DNA of 64,000 nucleotides from Marivita sp. (GTDB lineage: Bacteria > Pseudomonadota > Alphaproteobacteria > Rhodobacterales > Rhodobacteraceae): assembly GCF_020055675.1 (NCBI RefSeq), contig NZ_JAIPUS010000005.1:1-64000 (forward strand), read 5' to 3'. Shown here piece after piece: positions 44,553-54,439 of the stretch (position 1 is the first letter of the stretch; every line of letters begins with the position of its first letter). The notes under the pieces are model-generated. The model was not told the DNA's origin, did not search any database, and worked only from the letters and a program-made list of their open reading frames with translations. The position numbers and the translations under genes are program-made.

Positions 44553-44590
44553 TGCTTGTCCCGCCTCTACAAGCTGCGTAGACCCGCATC

Positions 44591-45235
44591 ATGACCGATT
44601 ACACGCCACCTGACACGCCATTGGATCTGCTTTACGCGGACCACGAGATCCTCGTTGTCAACAAGCCGGCAGGCTTGCTCTCTGTACCTGGCAAGGGAGC
44701 CCAGCTGGCAGATTGCCTGATTGCCAGGCTGGAGGTGGCCTATCCGCAGGTTCTGCTGGTGCATCGGCTGGATCGGGACACATCAGGGGTGATGGTTTTT
44801 GCGCTCACGGCCCATGCGCAGCGGCATCTGGGGCTGCAATTCGAGAAACGGTACACGAAAAAAACTTACCTGGCGCGCGTGGCGGGGCGATTGGCGCGGA
44901 AAACCGGAACAATCGATCTGCCTCTGATCGTGGATTGGCCGAACCGGCCGCTGCAGAAAGTCGATCACCAAGCCGGAAAACCGGCGCTCACCGAGTGGCG
45001 GGTGATGCGGGCGTCGGATGCAGAAAGCCGGGTGCAGCTCTACCCGCGAACCGGGCGCAGCCACCAGTTGCGGGTGCATATGTTGGCGCTTGGGCATCCG
45101 ATCCTTGGCGATCCGCTTTATGCGCCCGAAACAGCGGAGGCCTATCCGCGGATGATGTTGCATGCGCTAGAATTGCGGTTTCGCCATCCGGATGGCGGTG
45201 CCGGTGTCAAATTCCGGGCAAAGCCGCCGTTCTGA
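44591..45235 (+). CDS. RluA-family RNA pseudouridine synthase
   Basis: A 214-residue pseudouridine synthase without an S4 domain. The catalytic Asp61 lies in HRLDRDTSG, followed by the RTGRSHQLRVH and GDPLYA motifs. Length and lack of S4 domain are like RluA (which modifies 23S rRNA U746 and tRNA U32) more than RluC/D, so RluA is the best guess, but I do not assign the symbol. A 10-pair hairpin lies 26 bases after the stop. Confidence 0.92.
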   Translation: MTDYTPPDTPLDLLYADHEILVVNKPAGLLSVPGKGAQLADCLIARLEVAYPQVLLVHRLDRDTSGVMVFALTAHAQRHLGLQFEKRYTKKTYLARVAGRLARKTGTIDLPLIVDWPNRPLQKVDHQAGKPALTEWRVMRASDAESRVQLYPRTGRSHQLRVHMLALGHPILGDPLYAPETAEAYPRMMLHALELRFRHPDGGAGVKFRAKPPF

Positions 45236-45260
45236 CTGTTTTTGGGCACCGACGCGTCCG

Positions 45261-45287
45261 ATCCGCGCAGCCAGAGACTGCGCGGAT
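45261..45287. terminator. Hairpin between the rluA-type gene and the convergent aldehyde dehydrogenase gene
   Basis: ATCCGCGCAG (45261-45270) and CTGCGCGGAT (45278-45287) pair perfectly around a seven-base loop. No T tract follows on either strand, so its role as a terminator is likely from position but unproven. Confidence 0.5.
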
Positions 45288-45343
45288 AGCATATCTGGAA
45301 AGAGAAGACGCAAGAACTCTGCGCCTTTTCAGACCCGTCCCGA

Positions 45344-46783
45344 TCACTCGGCGGCCCAGCCGGAGACCGCCTTGACTTCAAGAAAGTCCTCTATTCCCCA
45401 GACGCCGCCTTCGCGGCCATTGCCCGATTGCTTCATGCCGCCGAACGGCGCGCCGGCCGACCGGCTTTGACCATTCATCTCAACCATGCCCGCGCGCAAT
45501 TGGCGGGCCATGCGGTGGCGCCGGGCGTCATCCTGGGACTGAACATAGTTGGTCAGCCCATAAACCGTGTCGTTGGCGATCTCGACCGCGTCTTCCTCGG
45601 TGTCGAATTTCAGGATCGACAAGACCGGGCCGAAGATCTCCTCGCGCGCGATCGTCATGTCGTTGGTGACATCGGCAAAGACCGTGGGTCGGACATAGTA
45701 GCCCTTGTTCAGACCTTCGGGGCGGCCGGTACCACCGGTGACCAACCGGGCGCCTTCGTCGATGCCGGTCTGGATCAGGTCCTGGACTTTCTGCCACTGC
45801 ATTGCATTGACGACCGGGCCGATATGGCGGCCTTCCTGCGCGGCGGGGCCAACGCTGACCTGTGCAGCGATCTCGCCCGCTTCTTCAACGACACGATCAT
45901 AGATTGACGCTTCAACCAGCATGCGGCTGGGCGCGTTGCAGGACTGGCCGGTGTTGTTCATCATGTGCAACACACCGCGTTTGACAGCCTTTTCGTCGGC
46001 ATCGGCGAAGATCAGGTTGGCGCCCTTGCCGCCCAGTTCGAGATGAACCCGTTTGAGCGTGTCGGCGGCGGATTTCGAGATCAGCTTGCCTGCCCGCGAC
46101 GAGCCAGTGAAGCTGACCATGTCGATATCGGGATGCGCCGAAAGCTGACTGCCAACACCAGCGCCATCCCCGTTCACGAGGTTGAACACCCCCGGCGGGA
46201 ACCCGGCCTCATGCACCATTTCGGCGAACAGAAGGGCATTGAGGGGGCTTTCCTCGGACGGTTTCAGCACCATCGTGCAGCCCGCGACGGCAGCCGCGCC
46301 GACCTTGAGCGTGACCTGGTTCATCGGCCAGTTCCACGGCGTGATGAGCGCGCAAACGCCTACCGCCTCGTAGATGATCCGATCGTTCGGCGCGTGATCG
46401 CCAAGGGGGCGATCGAAGTCGAAGGATTTGGCGGCGTCGATGAAGTTCTGCAAGTGGAACGCGCCGGCGCCGGCCTGGCTGGTGCGGGCAAGATCAACGG
46501 GGGCGCCCATCTCCATGCTGATGGCCTGCCCCATATCCGTGCTGCGCGATTTGTAGATGTCGAGCAGTCGTTCCAGGCAACCGATGCGCTCGGCGGGCGG
46601 CGTGGCCATCCAGCCGGGCAATGCGGCTTTTGCGGCGGCCACGGCGGCATCCGTATCGGCTGCACCACCCAGGGAAATCACCGCGCAGGGTTCCTCGGTG
46701 GACGGATCGATGACGTGGTGCTCCCGACCCTCCATGCAGTCCACCCATTCGCCGTTGATGTAGAACTGGCGTTTCTCGATCAT
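45344..46783 (-). CDS. NAD(P)+-dependent aldehyde dehydrogenase family protein
   Basis: A 479-residue aldehyde dehydrogenase with Asn151 (PWNWP), Glu249 (LELGGKG) and nucleophile Cys282 (NTGQSCNAPSR) all in place, as well as the FTGSS NAD-binding turn and EEIFGPV at the C-terminal side. Chain length matches the class of non-acylating enzymes. The physiological aldehyde is not evident: the neighbours (pseudouridine synthase, peroxiredoxin) give no pathway clue. Single gene, divergent from the peroxiredoxin gene. Confidence 0.93.
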   Translation of the reverse strand: MIEKRQFYINGEWVDCMEGREHHVIDPSTEEPCAVISLGGAADTDAAVAAAKAALPGWMATPPAERIGCLERLLDIYKSRSTDMGQAISMEMGAPVDLARTSQAGAGAFHLQNFIDAAKSFDFDRPLGDHAPNDRIIYEAVGVCALITPWNWPMNQVTLKVGAAAVAGCTMVLKPSEESPLNALLFAEMVHEAGFPPGVFNLVNGDGAGVGSQLSAHPDIDMVSFTGSSRAGKLISKSAADTLKRVHLELGGKGANLIFADADEKAVKRGVLHMMNNTGQSCNAPSRMLVEASIYDRVVEEAGEIAAQVSVGPAAQEGRHIGPVVNAMQWQKVQDLIQTGIDEGARLVTGGTGRPEGLNKGYYVRPTVFADVTNDMTIAREEIFGPVLSILKFDTEEDAVEIANDTVYGLTNYVQSQDDARRHRMARQLRAGMVEMNGQSRSAGAPFGGMKQSGNGREGGVWGIEDFLEVKAVSGWAAE

Positions 46784-46912
46784 CTGTGTATCTCCCTGTC
46801 GAGGATTTCAGACGACACTGTGTCACCCCCCAAATGGGGTCGCAAGGGGTGCAAACATCAGATGCTCTGCATATGTAAATGACGACTGAAACCTGCAAAA
46901 GGAGGCGATTTC

Positions 46913-47566
46913 ATGAGCCTGCGCATCAATGACGAAATTCCGAACCTGACCGTCGAAACCGACCAGGGCACACTGCAATTGCATGACTGGATCGGCGATA
47001 GCTGGGCCATCCTGTTTTCGCATCCAAAGGATTTCACCCCCGTCTGCACCACCGAATTCGGCGCCGTGGCGCAACTGGCCGACGAATGGGAAAAGCGCGG
47101 CACCAAGGTGATGGGTATTTCCGTCGACGGTGTCGAAGACCACAAGAAATGGAAGGGCGACATCGAATCGACCTCCGGGTCCAAGGCGGGCTTTCCGATC
47201 ATCGCCGACGAGGATCTGACCGTGGCCAAGGCGTTTGACATGCTGCCCGCCGAATACGCGCTGCCTGATGGCCGCACACCGGCGGACAGCGCCACCGTGC
47301 GCGTGGTGTTCATCATCGGGCCGGACAAGAAGCTGAAGCTGTCGATGACCTATCCGATGACGGTGGGTCGGAACTTTGCCGAAGTGCTTCGGGCGCTGGA
47401 CGCGCTTCAGACCTCGGCGCGGGAGAACGTGGCGACGCCGGCGAACTGGACCGTGGGCCAGGACGTGATCGTGCCGACCTCGGTCAGCGATGCGGACGCC
47501 ATCGCCAAATATGGCAAGATCGATACCGTCCTGCCGTACCTGCGCAAGGCCAAGCTGGCGTCTTAA
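46913..47566 (+). CDS. 1-Cys peroxiredoxin (Prx6 type)
   Basis: A 217-residue peroxidase with the peroxidatic Cys45 in HPKDFTPVCTTE and no other cysteine, so it is a 1-Cys Prx6-type enzyme that needs an external reductant such as glutathione or thioredoxin. The C-terminal dimerisation extension (about 160-215, TPANWTVGQDVIV) fits the subgroup. A strong AAGGAGG ribosome-binding site lies before the ATG. It reduces peroxides in the cytoplasm. It is followed by a hairpin shared with the convergent OmpA gene. Confidence 0.96.
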   Translation: MSLRINDEIPNLTVETDQGTLQLHDWIGDSWAILFSHPKDFTPVCTTEFGAVAQLADEWEKRGTKVMGISVDGVEDHKKWKGDIESTSGSKAGFPIIADEDLTVAKAFDMLPAEYALPDGRTPADSATVRVVFIIGPDKKLKLSMTYPMTVGRNFAEVLRALDALQTSARENVATPANWTVGQDVIVPTSVSDADAIAKYGKIDTVLPYLRKAKLAS

Positions 47567-47577
47567 GCCCACATCGG

Positions 47578-47604
47578 GCGGGGCCGCGTTCGGCCCCGCT
47601 TATT
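47578..47604 (+). terminator. Terminator-like hairpin after the peroxiredoxin gene
   Basis: GCGGGGCCG (47578-47586) and CGGCCCCGC (47591-47599) form a nine-pair stem with loop CGTT, followed by TTATT, 11 bases after the stop codon. The T-rich tail coincides with the convergent OmpA gene's stop codon. Confidence 0.65.
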
Positions 47605-48547
47605 CGGCCGGGGTCAGAACCGCCTCGACCCGGCGGTTCGCCTCGCGTCCGGCGACCGTAAGGTTCGTGGCACGGGGCGACAGGTAGCCGACCCCGTCAG
47701 ATAATACTTGCGTCGGCGCCACCCCACGCGAGACGACGTAAGCGCGGACCGCTTGGGCGCGCTTGCGCGACAAGGCAACATTGGCCTCGAGCGATCCCGT
47801 GGCATCGGTATGGCCGACAAACGTGATCTGGCGTTCCGGGTTGGACACCAGATAGGACGCCACCGCATCCAGAGATTGTACCGGGCCACCGCCAAGCGCG
47901 GCTGCGCCGCTCGCAAAATCGAGATCGGCCAGAACAACATGGCCCGCACGTTCCAGTTGGGCCACCACATCACCCACCTCTTCCGGGATGGCCATGGCAG
48001 GCGCATCCGTGACCGATATGGCGGGACGTCCCGGTGGGCCAACCTCGATCAGTTGCACGAAAACGGTTCCGCCGTCACGGCTGACGAGAAGGCCAAGCGC
48101 CTGTGTCGCGTCCGCGGACTTGGCCGAAAGGAAGCGATAGTCCGTAAGATCGACATACATGTTCGGTGCCTGCAGGACGTCGATACCAAAGCGGAAGTCG
48201 AAGCCGCCACAATTGCGCGCGATACACTCGAAGATGATTTCAAAGCCGTCCTCCTCGAGCTGGTCGCGGATCGGAAGCATAACCTGTCCGGTTGTGATGC
48301 CCGCGCCGGAAACACGCCACGCCGTGCGCCGCACTTCGCCTTCCAGCGTTGCTACCGGCACGCCCTTGCTCTCGGTCCAGGGCGCGATGGGAAGATCATA
48401 ACTGCCCGCGGCTGTGACCCGCGACACGGTCTCCCGCGCGCCGATGGGCAGGGCCAGCTCAAGCGCTGCCACGGGGCTGGACACGGCCAGCAGAGCGGCA
48501 AGCCCCAGTGCCGCCCGGTCAGCGCGACTGAGCGTGATACTCGTCAT
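47600..48547 (-). CDS. OmpA-family peptidoglycan-binding protein
   Basis: A 315-residue protein with a Sec-type N-terminus (hydrophobic about 8-28, ending SPVAALE), a middle region of unknown fold, and a C-terminal OmpA domain (ITFVGHTDATGSLEANVALSRKRAQ, later REANRRVEAVL) that should bind diaminopimelate in peptidoglycan. The ATG at 48547 lies inside the end of the AhpD-like gene (29-base overlap), which links the two in one transcript. No outer-membrane beta-barrel region is evident, so it is probably a periplasmic or lipid-anchored form. Confidence 0.85.
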   Translation of the reverse strand: MTSITLSRADRAALGLAALLAVSSPVAALELALPIGARETVSRVTAAGSYDLPIAPWTESKGVPVATLEGEVRRTAWRVSGAGITTGQVMLPIRDQLEEDGFEIIFECIARNCGGFDFRFGIDVLQAPNMYVDLTDYRFLSAKSADATQALGLLVSRDGGTVFVQLIEVGPPGRPAISVTDAPAMAIPEEVGDVVAQLERAGHVVLADLDFASGAAALGGGPVQSLDAVASYLVSNPERQITFVGHTDATGSLEANVALSRKRAQAVRAYVVSRGVAPTQVLSDGVGYLSPRATNLTVAGREANRRVEAVLTPAE

Positions 48548-49091
48548 TGGGGCGCATATCGGTGGCACTGGCCACGCGGTTGGTCATGTTGAAGAAGGCG
48601 GCAACGGTCACGATGTCCCAGATGTCGCGATCGGAAAAGCCCGCCTCGCGCAGCGCCGCGCGGTCGATCTCGGCAACTTCGGCGCTGGTTTTCGTGACCT
48701 TCTCGGCAAAGGCCAACATCGCACGCTGGCGGAGATCGAGAGCCGCCACGCGCCAATTCATCACGAGCATTTCGCCCAGTTTCGGATCACCGGATAACGC
48801 ACGCACGGCAGCACCATGCGCGGTGAGGCAATAGAAACATTTGTTGATCGAACTGACGACCACCGCGATCATCTCGCGCTCCAGTTTGCTCAGCCCGCTG
48901 CCAGCGAGCATCAGGTCGTTATACATCGCGGTGAAGGCGTTGAGCTTGTCGATATCGAAGGCATAGGCGCGCAGCACGTTAGGCACCATGCCCAGCTTGT
49001 CCTGACAGACATCGAAGTAGGCTTGCGTCTCCGGCGGGAGCGGTTCCGCGATCGGCAGGTTAAGTGCCGTCGGACGTGTGTCTTTGGTCAT
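48519..49091 (-). CDS. Peroxidase-related (AhpD-like) carboxymuconolactone decarboxylase family protein
   Basis: A 190-residue protein with the AhpD-type redox motif Cys85-x2-Cys88 and His92 (NKCFYCLTAH). Members named alkylhydroperoxidase- or peroxidase-related reduce peroxides through this disulfide. The ATG at 49091 follows a GTTCG-poor region and overlaps the acetyltransferase gene's end by 32 bases; the longer frame to 49175 is antisense-like in composition. It forms part of a compact minus-strand run: CinA-like, GNAT, this gene, OmpA. Confidence 0.9.
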   Translation of the reverse strand: MTKDTRPTALNLPIAEPLPPETQAYFDVCQDKLGMVPNVLRAYAFDIDKLNAFTAMYNDLMLAGSGLSKLEREMIAVVVSSINKCFYCLTAHGAAVRALSGDPKLGEMLVMNWRVAALDLRQRAMLAFAEKVTKTSAEVAEIDRAALREAGFSDRDIWDIVTVAAFFNMTNRVASATDMRPNDEYHAQSR

Positions 49092-49824
49092 GCGGTTTCG
49101 CTCGTGTTGGGCAAATGCGGTAGTGGTACTGTCCCACAACCTGCATGCCGAGGGAAGCGTAGAGCCCATTGGCACCGTCGTTTGCCTGTGTGCAAAGCAC
49201 GCTCATCCAAACCGCCCCATTGGCCTTGGCCCAATGCGCCGCCTGCCGCATGATCCAGGCTGCGAGGCCCTTTCGCCGATTTTGCGGCGTGATTTCGAGC
49301 GCGTGCGCCATCGCGATCCCCTCCCAAATCGCGCAATAGGCGGCGCCGGCGGGTTTGTCGTTGATCCGTCCGAGCAGGCCCGTTTTGGGCGCGTCAGCCC
49401 GGTCCATCACGGCGATTCGGTCGCGGCCGATGCCACCGGTGGCCCAAATGTCACGCATGATCGCCAAAGGTTCCCATACAGCGAAGGCGGTGACGCGGGG
49501 CACGGTTTTGTCCGTCAAACGATCGATCGGGCAGAGCCAAAGATTCACCGGATCGACGATCTTGTATCCGCGCGCGTCCAACGCGGCGTCCAAGGCCGTT
49601 TCGCCCGCGCGGATCATGAACAATGCATCCTGCCCCAGCATCCGCATCGCGGTTTCCGCCGCTGCCAAATCCTCTTCACGCCAATCACCAGCAGCCGTCG
49701 CGGCACTGACCCGCTTTCCACCTCCGGCCCCATTGCGCAGTATCCACGGACCAGCGGGCAGCCTGTCGGCCGGGGGCCATGTCGCCTCTGTCACGGCGTA
49801 CAGGGTCTGGATGTCGGGTCTCAC
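49060..49824 (-). CDS. GNAT-family N-acetyltransferase
   Basis: A 254-residue protein with a C-terminal GNAT domain: the LEITPQNRRKGLAAWIMRQA stretch contains the acetyl-CoA-binding QxxRxG/A-like motif A, and SLGMQVVGQYHYR closes the fold. The N-terminal half (about 1-110) is less clear and may be a degenerate second GNAT repeat. The acceptor is unknown. Its start overlaps the end of the CinA-like gene by four bases, so the genes are coupled. Confidence 0.85.
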   Translation of the reverse strand: MRPDIQTLYAVTEATWPPADRLPAGPWILRNGAGGGKRVSAATAAGDWREEDLAAAETAMRMLGQDALFMIRAGETALDAALDARGYKIVDPVNLWLCPIDRLTDKTVPRVTAFAVWEPLAIMRDIWATGGIGRDRIAVMDRADAPKTGLLGRINDKPAGAAYCAIWEGIAMAHALEITPQNRRKGLAAWIMRQAAHWAKANGAVWMSVLCTQANDGANGLYASLGMQVVGQYHYRICPTRAKPHDQRHTSDGT

Positions 49825-50543
49825 ACGCCAAACATGTCGACCAGCCGCGACATCGCATGATCCACTTGGCCGCCGTCGGTGCCGCGCACGACAACATTCG
49901 AGCCATACGCGCCGTTCTGCTGAAAAGGGTAGGACCCGAACGACAGATCGGGAAATTCCTGCGCGATCTGGGCCAATGGACCTGCGATATCGCCTTCGCC
50001 GCGATCCACGCGCAGGGTTTGCGACAGGATCGGCGCACCGCCTGTCAACGTTGGAATGACACTGGCGACCATCGCCTGGAAAACCGTCGGCACGCCAGCC
50101 ATGACATGCACGTTGCCGATGGAGAACCCCGGCGCGACAGACACCGGATTTTCGATCAGTGTCGCCCCATCGGGGATGCGCGCCATACGCTTGCGGGCAT
50201 CGTTGAACTCTTTGCCGCTGCTGGTGTAATAGGCTTGAAGCAGATCGCGGGCGTCGTCGCGCACGTCAATGTGCACACCGAAGGCTTCCGCAACGCAATC
50301 GGCGGTAATGTCATCATGCGTTGGCCCGATACCACCCGAGGTAATGACCGTGCCATATCTTTCGCGCAGGTCGGTCAGGGCTGACACGATGGCCGCCCGG
50401 TCATCGCTGACAATCCGCACCTCGCGCAAGTCGATGCCCACTTTCGTCAGCTCCTGCGCCAGGTGGTGCATGTTTGCGTCACGCGTGCGGCCCGACAGGA
50501 TTTCGTCGCCGATCACCAGCATGGCCGCGCTTGGATTGGGCAT
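49821..50543 (-). CDS. CinA-like molybdopterin-binding domain protein
   Basis: A 240-residue protein of the competence/damage-inducible CinA N-terminal type (MoaB/MogA-like fold). Motifs include VIGDEILSGR at 10-19, VITSGGIGPTHDD (phosphate/metal site) and AGVPTVFQAM. The C-terminal PncC deamidase domain of full CinA is absent, so this is the short, stand-alone form, often an ADP-ribose or related pyrophosphatase. It heads the minus-strand run and is divergent from sfsA. Confidence 0.92.
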   Translation of the reverse strand: MPNPSAAMLVIGDEILSGRTRDANMHHLAQELTKVGIDLREVRIVSDDRAAIVSALTDLRERYGTVITSGGIGPTHDDITADCVAEAFGVHIDVRDDARDLLQAYYTSSGKEFNDARKRMARIPDGATLIENPVSVAPGFSIGNVHVMAGVPTVFQAMVASVIPTLTGGAPILSQTLRVDRGEGDIAGPLAQIAQEFPDLSFGSYPFQQNGAYGSNVVVRGTDGGQVDHAMSRLVDMFGV

Positions 50544-50589
50544 GTCTGTCTCCTTGAACCTTCATTTTTGTCAGGTATAGGCGGCGACC

Positions 50590-51306
50590 ATGCGCTTTCA
50601 AACCCCTCTTGTTCCCGGTGTCCTGGTCCGACGGTACAAACGGTTCCTGGCCGACGTGACCCTTGAGGATGGGCAGCAGGTCACGGCGCATTGCGCCAAT
50701 CCCGGATCGATGACGGGACTGGCCGTTCCAGGGAGCCGGGTGTGGCTGGAGCCGAACGACGATCCGAAGAAAAAGCTCAAGTTCGGATGGCGGCTTGTCG
50801 AACATGGCAACGGTCATTTCACCGGGGTCGATACGGCGGTCCCGAACCGGATGCTGCGCAGCGCGCTCGAGGCGCAAGAGGTGCCGGGTCTGACCGGTCA
50901 TGACACCCTGCGCGCCGAGGTGCCCTATGGCGAAAAGAGCCGGATCGATTTTCTCCTGTCGCAAATCGGCCTGCCGGACACCTATGTCGAGGTGAAATCC
51001 GTCACCCTGATGCGCCAGACCGGGCTTGCCGAATTCCCTGACAGCGTCACGGCGCGCGGTACGAAACATCTGCACGAGTTGACTGAAATGACCCGCCTTG
51101 GCCACCGCGCCGTCATGCTGTATCTCGTGCAACGCACCGATTGTGACCGCCTGACGCTGGCCCGTGATATCGACCCGGCCTATGCAGCTGCCTGGCTGCG
51201 CGGGACGCGGGCGGGCGTCGAAACCATCGCGATTGGCTGCAAGATCACACCCGATGCGATAACGCTCGGTGACCCAATGCGGATGATCGCGCCTGAACCT
51301 GCGTGA
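50590..51306 (+). CDS. sfsA: SfsA sugar-fermentation stimulation family protein
   Basis: A 238-residue protein of the SfsA family, which has an OB-like N-terminal DNA-binding part (RRYKRFLADV, HCANPGSMTG) and a C-terminal nuclease-like fold (KSRIDFLL, TYVEVKSVTL with the Asp/Glu/Lys of a PD-(D/E)xK-type site, then FPDSVTARGTKHL). In E. coli it affects maltose gene expression; a nuclease role has been suggested. The gene is divergent from the cinA-like gene and precedes map on the same strand by 67 bases. Confidence 0.96.
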   Translation: MRFQTPLVPGVLVRRYKRFLADVTLEDGQQVTAHCANPGSMTGLAVPGSRVWLEPNDDPKKKLKFGWRLVEHGNGHFTGVDTAVPNRMLRSALEAQEVPGLTGHDTLRAEVPYGEKSRIDFLLSQIGLPDTYVEVKSVTLMRQTGLAEFPDSVTARGTKHLHELTEMTRLGHRAVMLYLVQRTDCDRLTLARDIDPAYAAAWLRGTRAGVETIAIGCKITPDAITLGDPMRMIAPEPA

Positions 51307-51373
51307 AACCGCCCTCTGGCAAAATCCGGTTCGGCGGTCTAATACTCGCAAAAAATACTATCGGAGTTCGACC

Positions 51374-52192
51374 TTGTTTACCAATGCTGACGGTCGCCTG
51401 ACACGCGAAGGTATCCGCATTCACGAGCCGTCCGATTTCGCCGGGATGCGCAAGGCCGGAGATCTGGCCGCGCGCATTCTTGATGATGTGGCGGACTTGA
51501 TCGATGTGGGGCAAACAACAGAAGCCATAGATGATTTCATCCGCATGCGGGTTGAAGACGCCGGCGCAACCTCGGCCACGATTGGCTACAAGGGCTATCA
51601 GCACGCGAGCTGCATCAGCGTGAATCATGTTGTCTGTCACGGCATCCCCGGCGATAAAAAGCTGAAAGACGGCGACATACTGAACATTGACGTGACGGTA
51701 ATCGTCGATGGCTGGTTTGGCGACACAAGCCGCATGTATGTTGCCGGCAAGCTGAGCCGCAAGGCTGAGCGGCTGATCCAGGTCACACACGACGCCCTGT
51801 TCCACGGGATCGAGGCTGCGAGGCCGGGCAACACCTTCGGCGACATCGGCCATGCGATCCAGACCTTTGTGGAGGCGAACCGCATGTCCGTGGTCCGCGA
51901 CTTCTGCGGTCATGGGCTTGGCCGGGTGTTCCACGCGCCGCCCAACGTCCTGCATTACGGGCGCGCCGGTACGGGCCCGCGGCTCGAAGAGGGCATGTTC
52001 TTTACCATCGAACCGATGGTCAACCTGGGACGCCCTGAAACCAAGGTGCTTGCCGATGATTGGACCGCTGTGACACGCGACAAATCCCTGTCCGCACAAT
52101 TCGAGCATTCAATCGGGATCACTTCTGACGGGTGCGAGGTGTTCACCCCGTCCCCTGCGCAGCGGTTTCATCCGACATATCGGCAAAGCTGA
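51374..52192 (+). CDS. map: Methionine aminopeptidase, type I
   Basis: A 272-residue cytoplasmic metallopeptidase that removes the initiator methionine. Metal and catalytic residues appear in order: NHVVCHGIPG (His), NIDVTVIVDGWFGDTS (two Asp), GHGLGRVFH (His), FTIEPM (Glu), and the final FEHSIGIT (Glu). The length is typical of bacterial MetAP1. It seems to begin at an ATG/TTG-type start at 51374 (TTG by sequence), with GGAG at 51363 upstream serving as RBS. Confidence 0.96.
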   Translation: MFTNADGRLTREGIRIHEPSDFAGMRKAGDLAARILDDVADLIDVGQTTEAIDDFIRMRVEDAGATSATIGYKGYQHASCISVNHVVCHGIPGDKKLKDGDILNIDVTVIVDGWFGDTSRMYVAGKLSRKAERLIQVTHDALFHGIEAARPGNTFGDIGHAIQTFVEANRMSVVRDFCGHGLGRVFHAPPNVLHYGRAGTGPRLEEGMFFTIEPMVNLGRPETKVLADDWTAVTRDKSLSAQFEHSIGITSDGCEVFTPSPAQRFHPTYRQS

Positions 52193-52359
52193 TCACGCTG
52201 GGGCACCCAAGCGCCCTGGCCACTGGACAGCTGCGTTCGGGTGCCGTCCAAATCCGCCCGTCTCGGGCGTCCGGGTTGCTTTAACCCAAGACTGGGTTGG
52301 TTTGTCGCTTTCCCTTGGCCGGCAGCACCGCTAAACCGTTGGGCATATCGGAGGCACAG

Positions 52360-53445
52360 ATGACCAAGATCACTCCACAACCCGGCATCATGGATATCGC
52401 GCTGTATGTTGGCGGAAAATCCCATGTCGACGGCGTATCCAACGTGGTGAAACTCAGCTCGAACGAAAATCCGTTCGGGCCAAGCCCGGCTGCGCAGGAG
52501 GCGGTGCGCCGGTCCGTTCTGGACCTGCATAGATATCCGTCCACCGACCATGCCGGCCTGCGCACGGCCATTGCCGAGGTGCACGGATTGGAGCCCGACC
52601 AGATCATCTGCGGCGTTGGCTCGGACGAGATCATCACCTTCCTGTGTCAGGCTTATGCCGGGCCGGGTGACGAGGTGATCCACACCGAACACGGCTTCGC
52701 GCTTTACAAGATCTGTGCCCTGGCCGCCGGGGCCACCCCGGTCGAGGTGGCCGAGCAGGAGCGCGTCACCGATGTAGACGCGATCCTGTCTGCATGTACG
52801 GACAAGACGCGGCTGGTGTTTGTTGCCAATCCGAACAACCCGACCGGCACCATGATCGGTCTGGCCGAGGTTGAACGTCTGGCCGAAAACCTGCCACCGC
52901 AGGCCTTGCTGGTTCTGGACGGGGCCTATGCCGAATTCGTCGATGGCTATGACGGTGGGGCCAAGCTTGTTCATGCGCGGGACAATGTCGTGATGACGCG
53001 CACATTTTCGAAGATCTATGGGCTGGGCGGTCTACGCATCGGGTGGGGCTATGGCCCGCGAGACGTCATAGATGTGCTCAACCGCGTGCGTGGCCCATTC
53101 AACCTGTCCGGCACCGCACTCGCCGCGGCCGAGGCGGCTGTGCGGGATACCGCCTATGTCGAAAAATGTCGCCTCGAGAACACGCGCATGCGCAGTTGGC
53201 TGGCCGAGGCGCTTGCCGAACACGGGGTACCGTCCGACACGTCCATGGCGAACTTCATTCTTGCCCGGCTCTCCGATGAAGCCGAAGCAGACGCCTGTAA
53301 CCTTTACCTCCAGAAACAGGGTCTGATCGTGCGTCAGGTCGGGTCGTACAATTTGCCCAACGCCTTGCGTATCACCGTCGGAGACGAGGCGAGCTGCCGC
53401 CGCGTGGCGCATGCAATCGGCCAGTTCAAGGCAGGTCCCCGATGA
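52360..53445 (+). CDS. hisC: Histidinol-phosphate aminotransferase
   Basis: A 361-residue PLP enzyme (fold type I) that makes L-histidinol phosphate; alphaproteobacterial forms also transaminate aromatic precursors. The Schiff-base Lys lies in [24 protein letters not shown] and the [10 protein letters not shown] start are family-specific. The ATG at 52360 (AGGCACAG upstream) matches the family N-terminus; the ATG at 52297 adds 21 unlike residues. It overlaps tyrC by four bases, so it likely works in tyrosine/phenylalanine synthesis with it. Confidence 0.95.
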   Translation: MTKITPQPGIMDIALYVGGKSHVDGVSNVVKLSSNENPFGPSPAAQEAVRRSVLDLHRYPSTDHAGLRTAIAEVHGLEPDQIICGVGSDEIITFLCQAYAGPGDEVIHTEHGFALYKICALAAGATPVEVAEQERVTDVDAILSACTDKTRLVFVANPNNPTGTMIGLAEVERLAENLPPQALLVLDGAYAEFVDGYDGGAKLVHARDNVVMTRTFSKIYGLGGLRIGWGYGPRDVIDVLNRVRGPFNLSGTALAAAEAAVRDTAYVEKCRLENTRMRSWLAEALAEHGVPSDTSMANFILARLSDEAEADACNLYLQKQGLIVRQVGSYNLPNALRITVGDEASCRRVAHAIGQFKAGPR

Positions 53446-54353
53446 GCCCGATTTATGACCGCGTGGCCCTGATCGGGCTGGGCCTGATCGCGTCGTCAAT
53501 GTTCTGGGGGATGAAGCGGGACGGGCTTGCCGGTCACGTGACCGGCTATGCGCGCAGCTCCGAAACGCGCGACACCGCGCGTCGGATCGGCCTGTGCGAC
53601 ACGATCTGTGACACCGCGGCCGAAGCCGTAAAGGACGCGGACCTGGTTGTGCTGGCCGTGCCGGTCGGTGTCATGGGCCAGGTCGCAAAGGAAATCGGGC
53701 CGCATCTCAAACCCGGCGCCACGCTGACCGATGTCGGATCGGTCAAACGGCAGGTGATCGAGGACGTGTCGCCACATATTTCCGAAACGGTGCATTTCGT
53801 TCCGGCGCACCCGCTGGCCGGGACCGAGCATTCCGGGCCCGAATCAGGGTTCGCCAGTCTTTTTGACAAGCGTTGGTGTCTGCTTGTGCCTCCCGAAGGC
53901 ACCGATTCCGCGGCGATCGACAGACTGGGCCAGTTCTGGGAAGGATTGGGATCGTTCACCGACGTGATGGAGCCAGACCATCACGATCTGGTGCTTGCCG
54001 TGACCTCGCATTGTCCGCACCTCATCGCCTATACCATGGTCGGCGTTGCCGATGATCTGCGTCGCGTGACCGATAGCGAAGTGATCAAGTATTCCGCCGC
54101 AGGTTTCCGGGACTTCACGCGGATTGCCGCGTCTGATCCGACCATGTGGCGGGACGTGTTCCTGACGAACAAGGACGCCACTCTCGAGATCCTCGGCCGC
54201 TTCACAGAAGAGTTGTTCGCGCTTCAGCGGGCGATCCGACAAGGCGATGGTGCGTTCCTGCATGAGTATTTTACACGCACCCGGGCAATCCGACGTGGTA
54301 TCATCGAAGCGGGGCAGGACACGGCGGCTCCCGACTTTGGGCGCTCAAGATAA
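53442..54353 (+). CDS. tyrC: Prephenate/arogenate dehydrogenase (cyclohexadienyl dehydrogenase)
   Basis: A 303-residue NAD-dependent dehydrogenase of tyrosine synthesis. The Rossmann motif is [10 protein letters not shown] near the N-terminus; VGSVKR and [12 protein letters not shown] (catalytic His of the TyrA family) follow. There is no chorismate mutase or ACT domain fused. Its start overlaps hisC in an ATGA junction, a pairing known in alphaproteobacteria where HisC supplies the aromatic transaminase step. The C-terminus looks complete. Confidence 0.94.
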   Translation: MSPIYDRVALIGLGLIASSMFWGMKRDGLAGHVTGYARSSETRDTARRIGLCDTICDTAAEAVKDADLVVLAVPVGVMGQVAKEIGPHLKPGATLTDVGSVKRQVIEDVSPHISETVHFVPAHPLAGTEHSGPESGFASLFDKRWCLLVPPEGTDSAAIDRLGQFWEGLGSFTDVMEPDHHDLVLAVTSHCPHLIAYTMVGVADDLRRVTDSEVIKYSAAGFRDFTRIAASDPTMWRDVFLTNKDATLEILGRFTEELFALQRAIRQGDGAFLHEYFTRTRAIRRGIIEAGQDTAAPDFGRSR

Positions 54354-54439
54354 AGAAATGGCATGCGGTTGATCAGTGCCTTGGTTTGTACTGGTGACCG
54401 TATCCCACGCGTGTCTGGCGGGTCCTGAAACCTCATTGA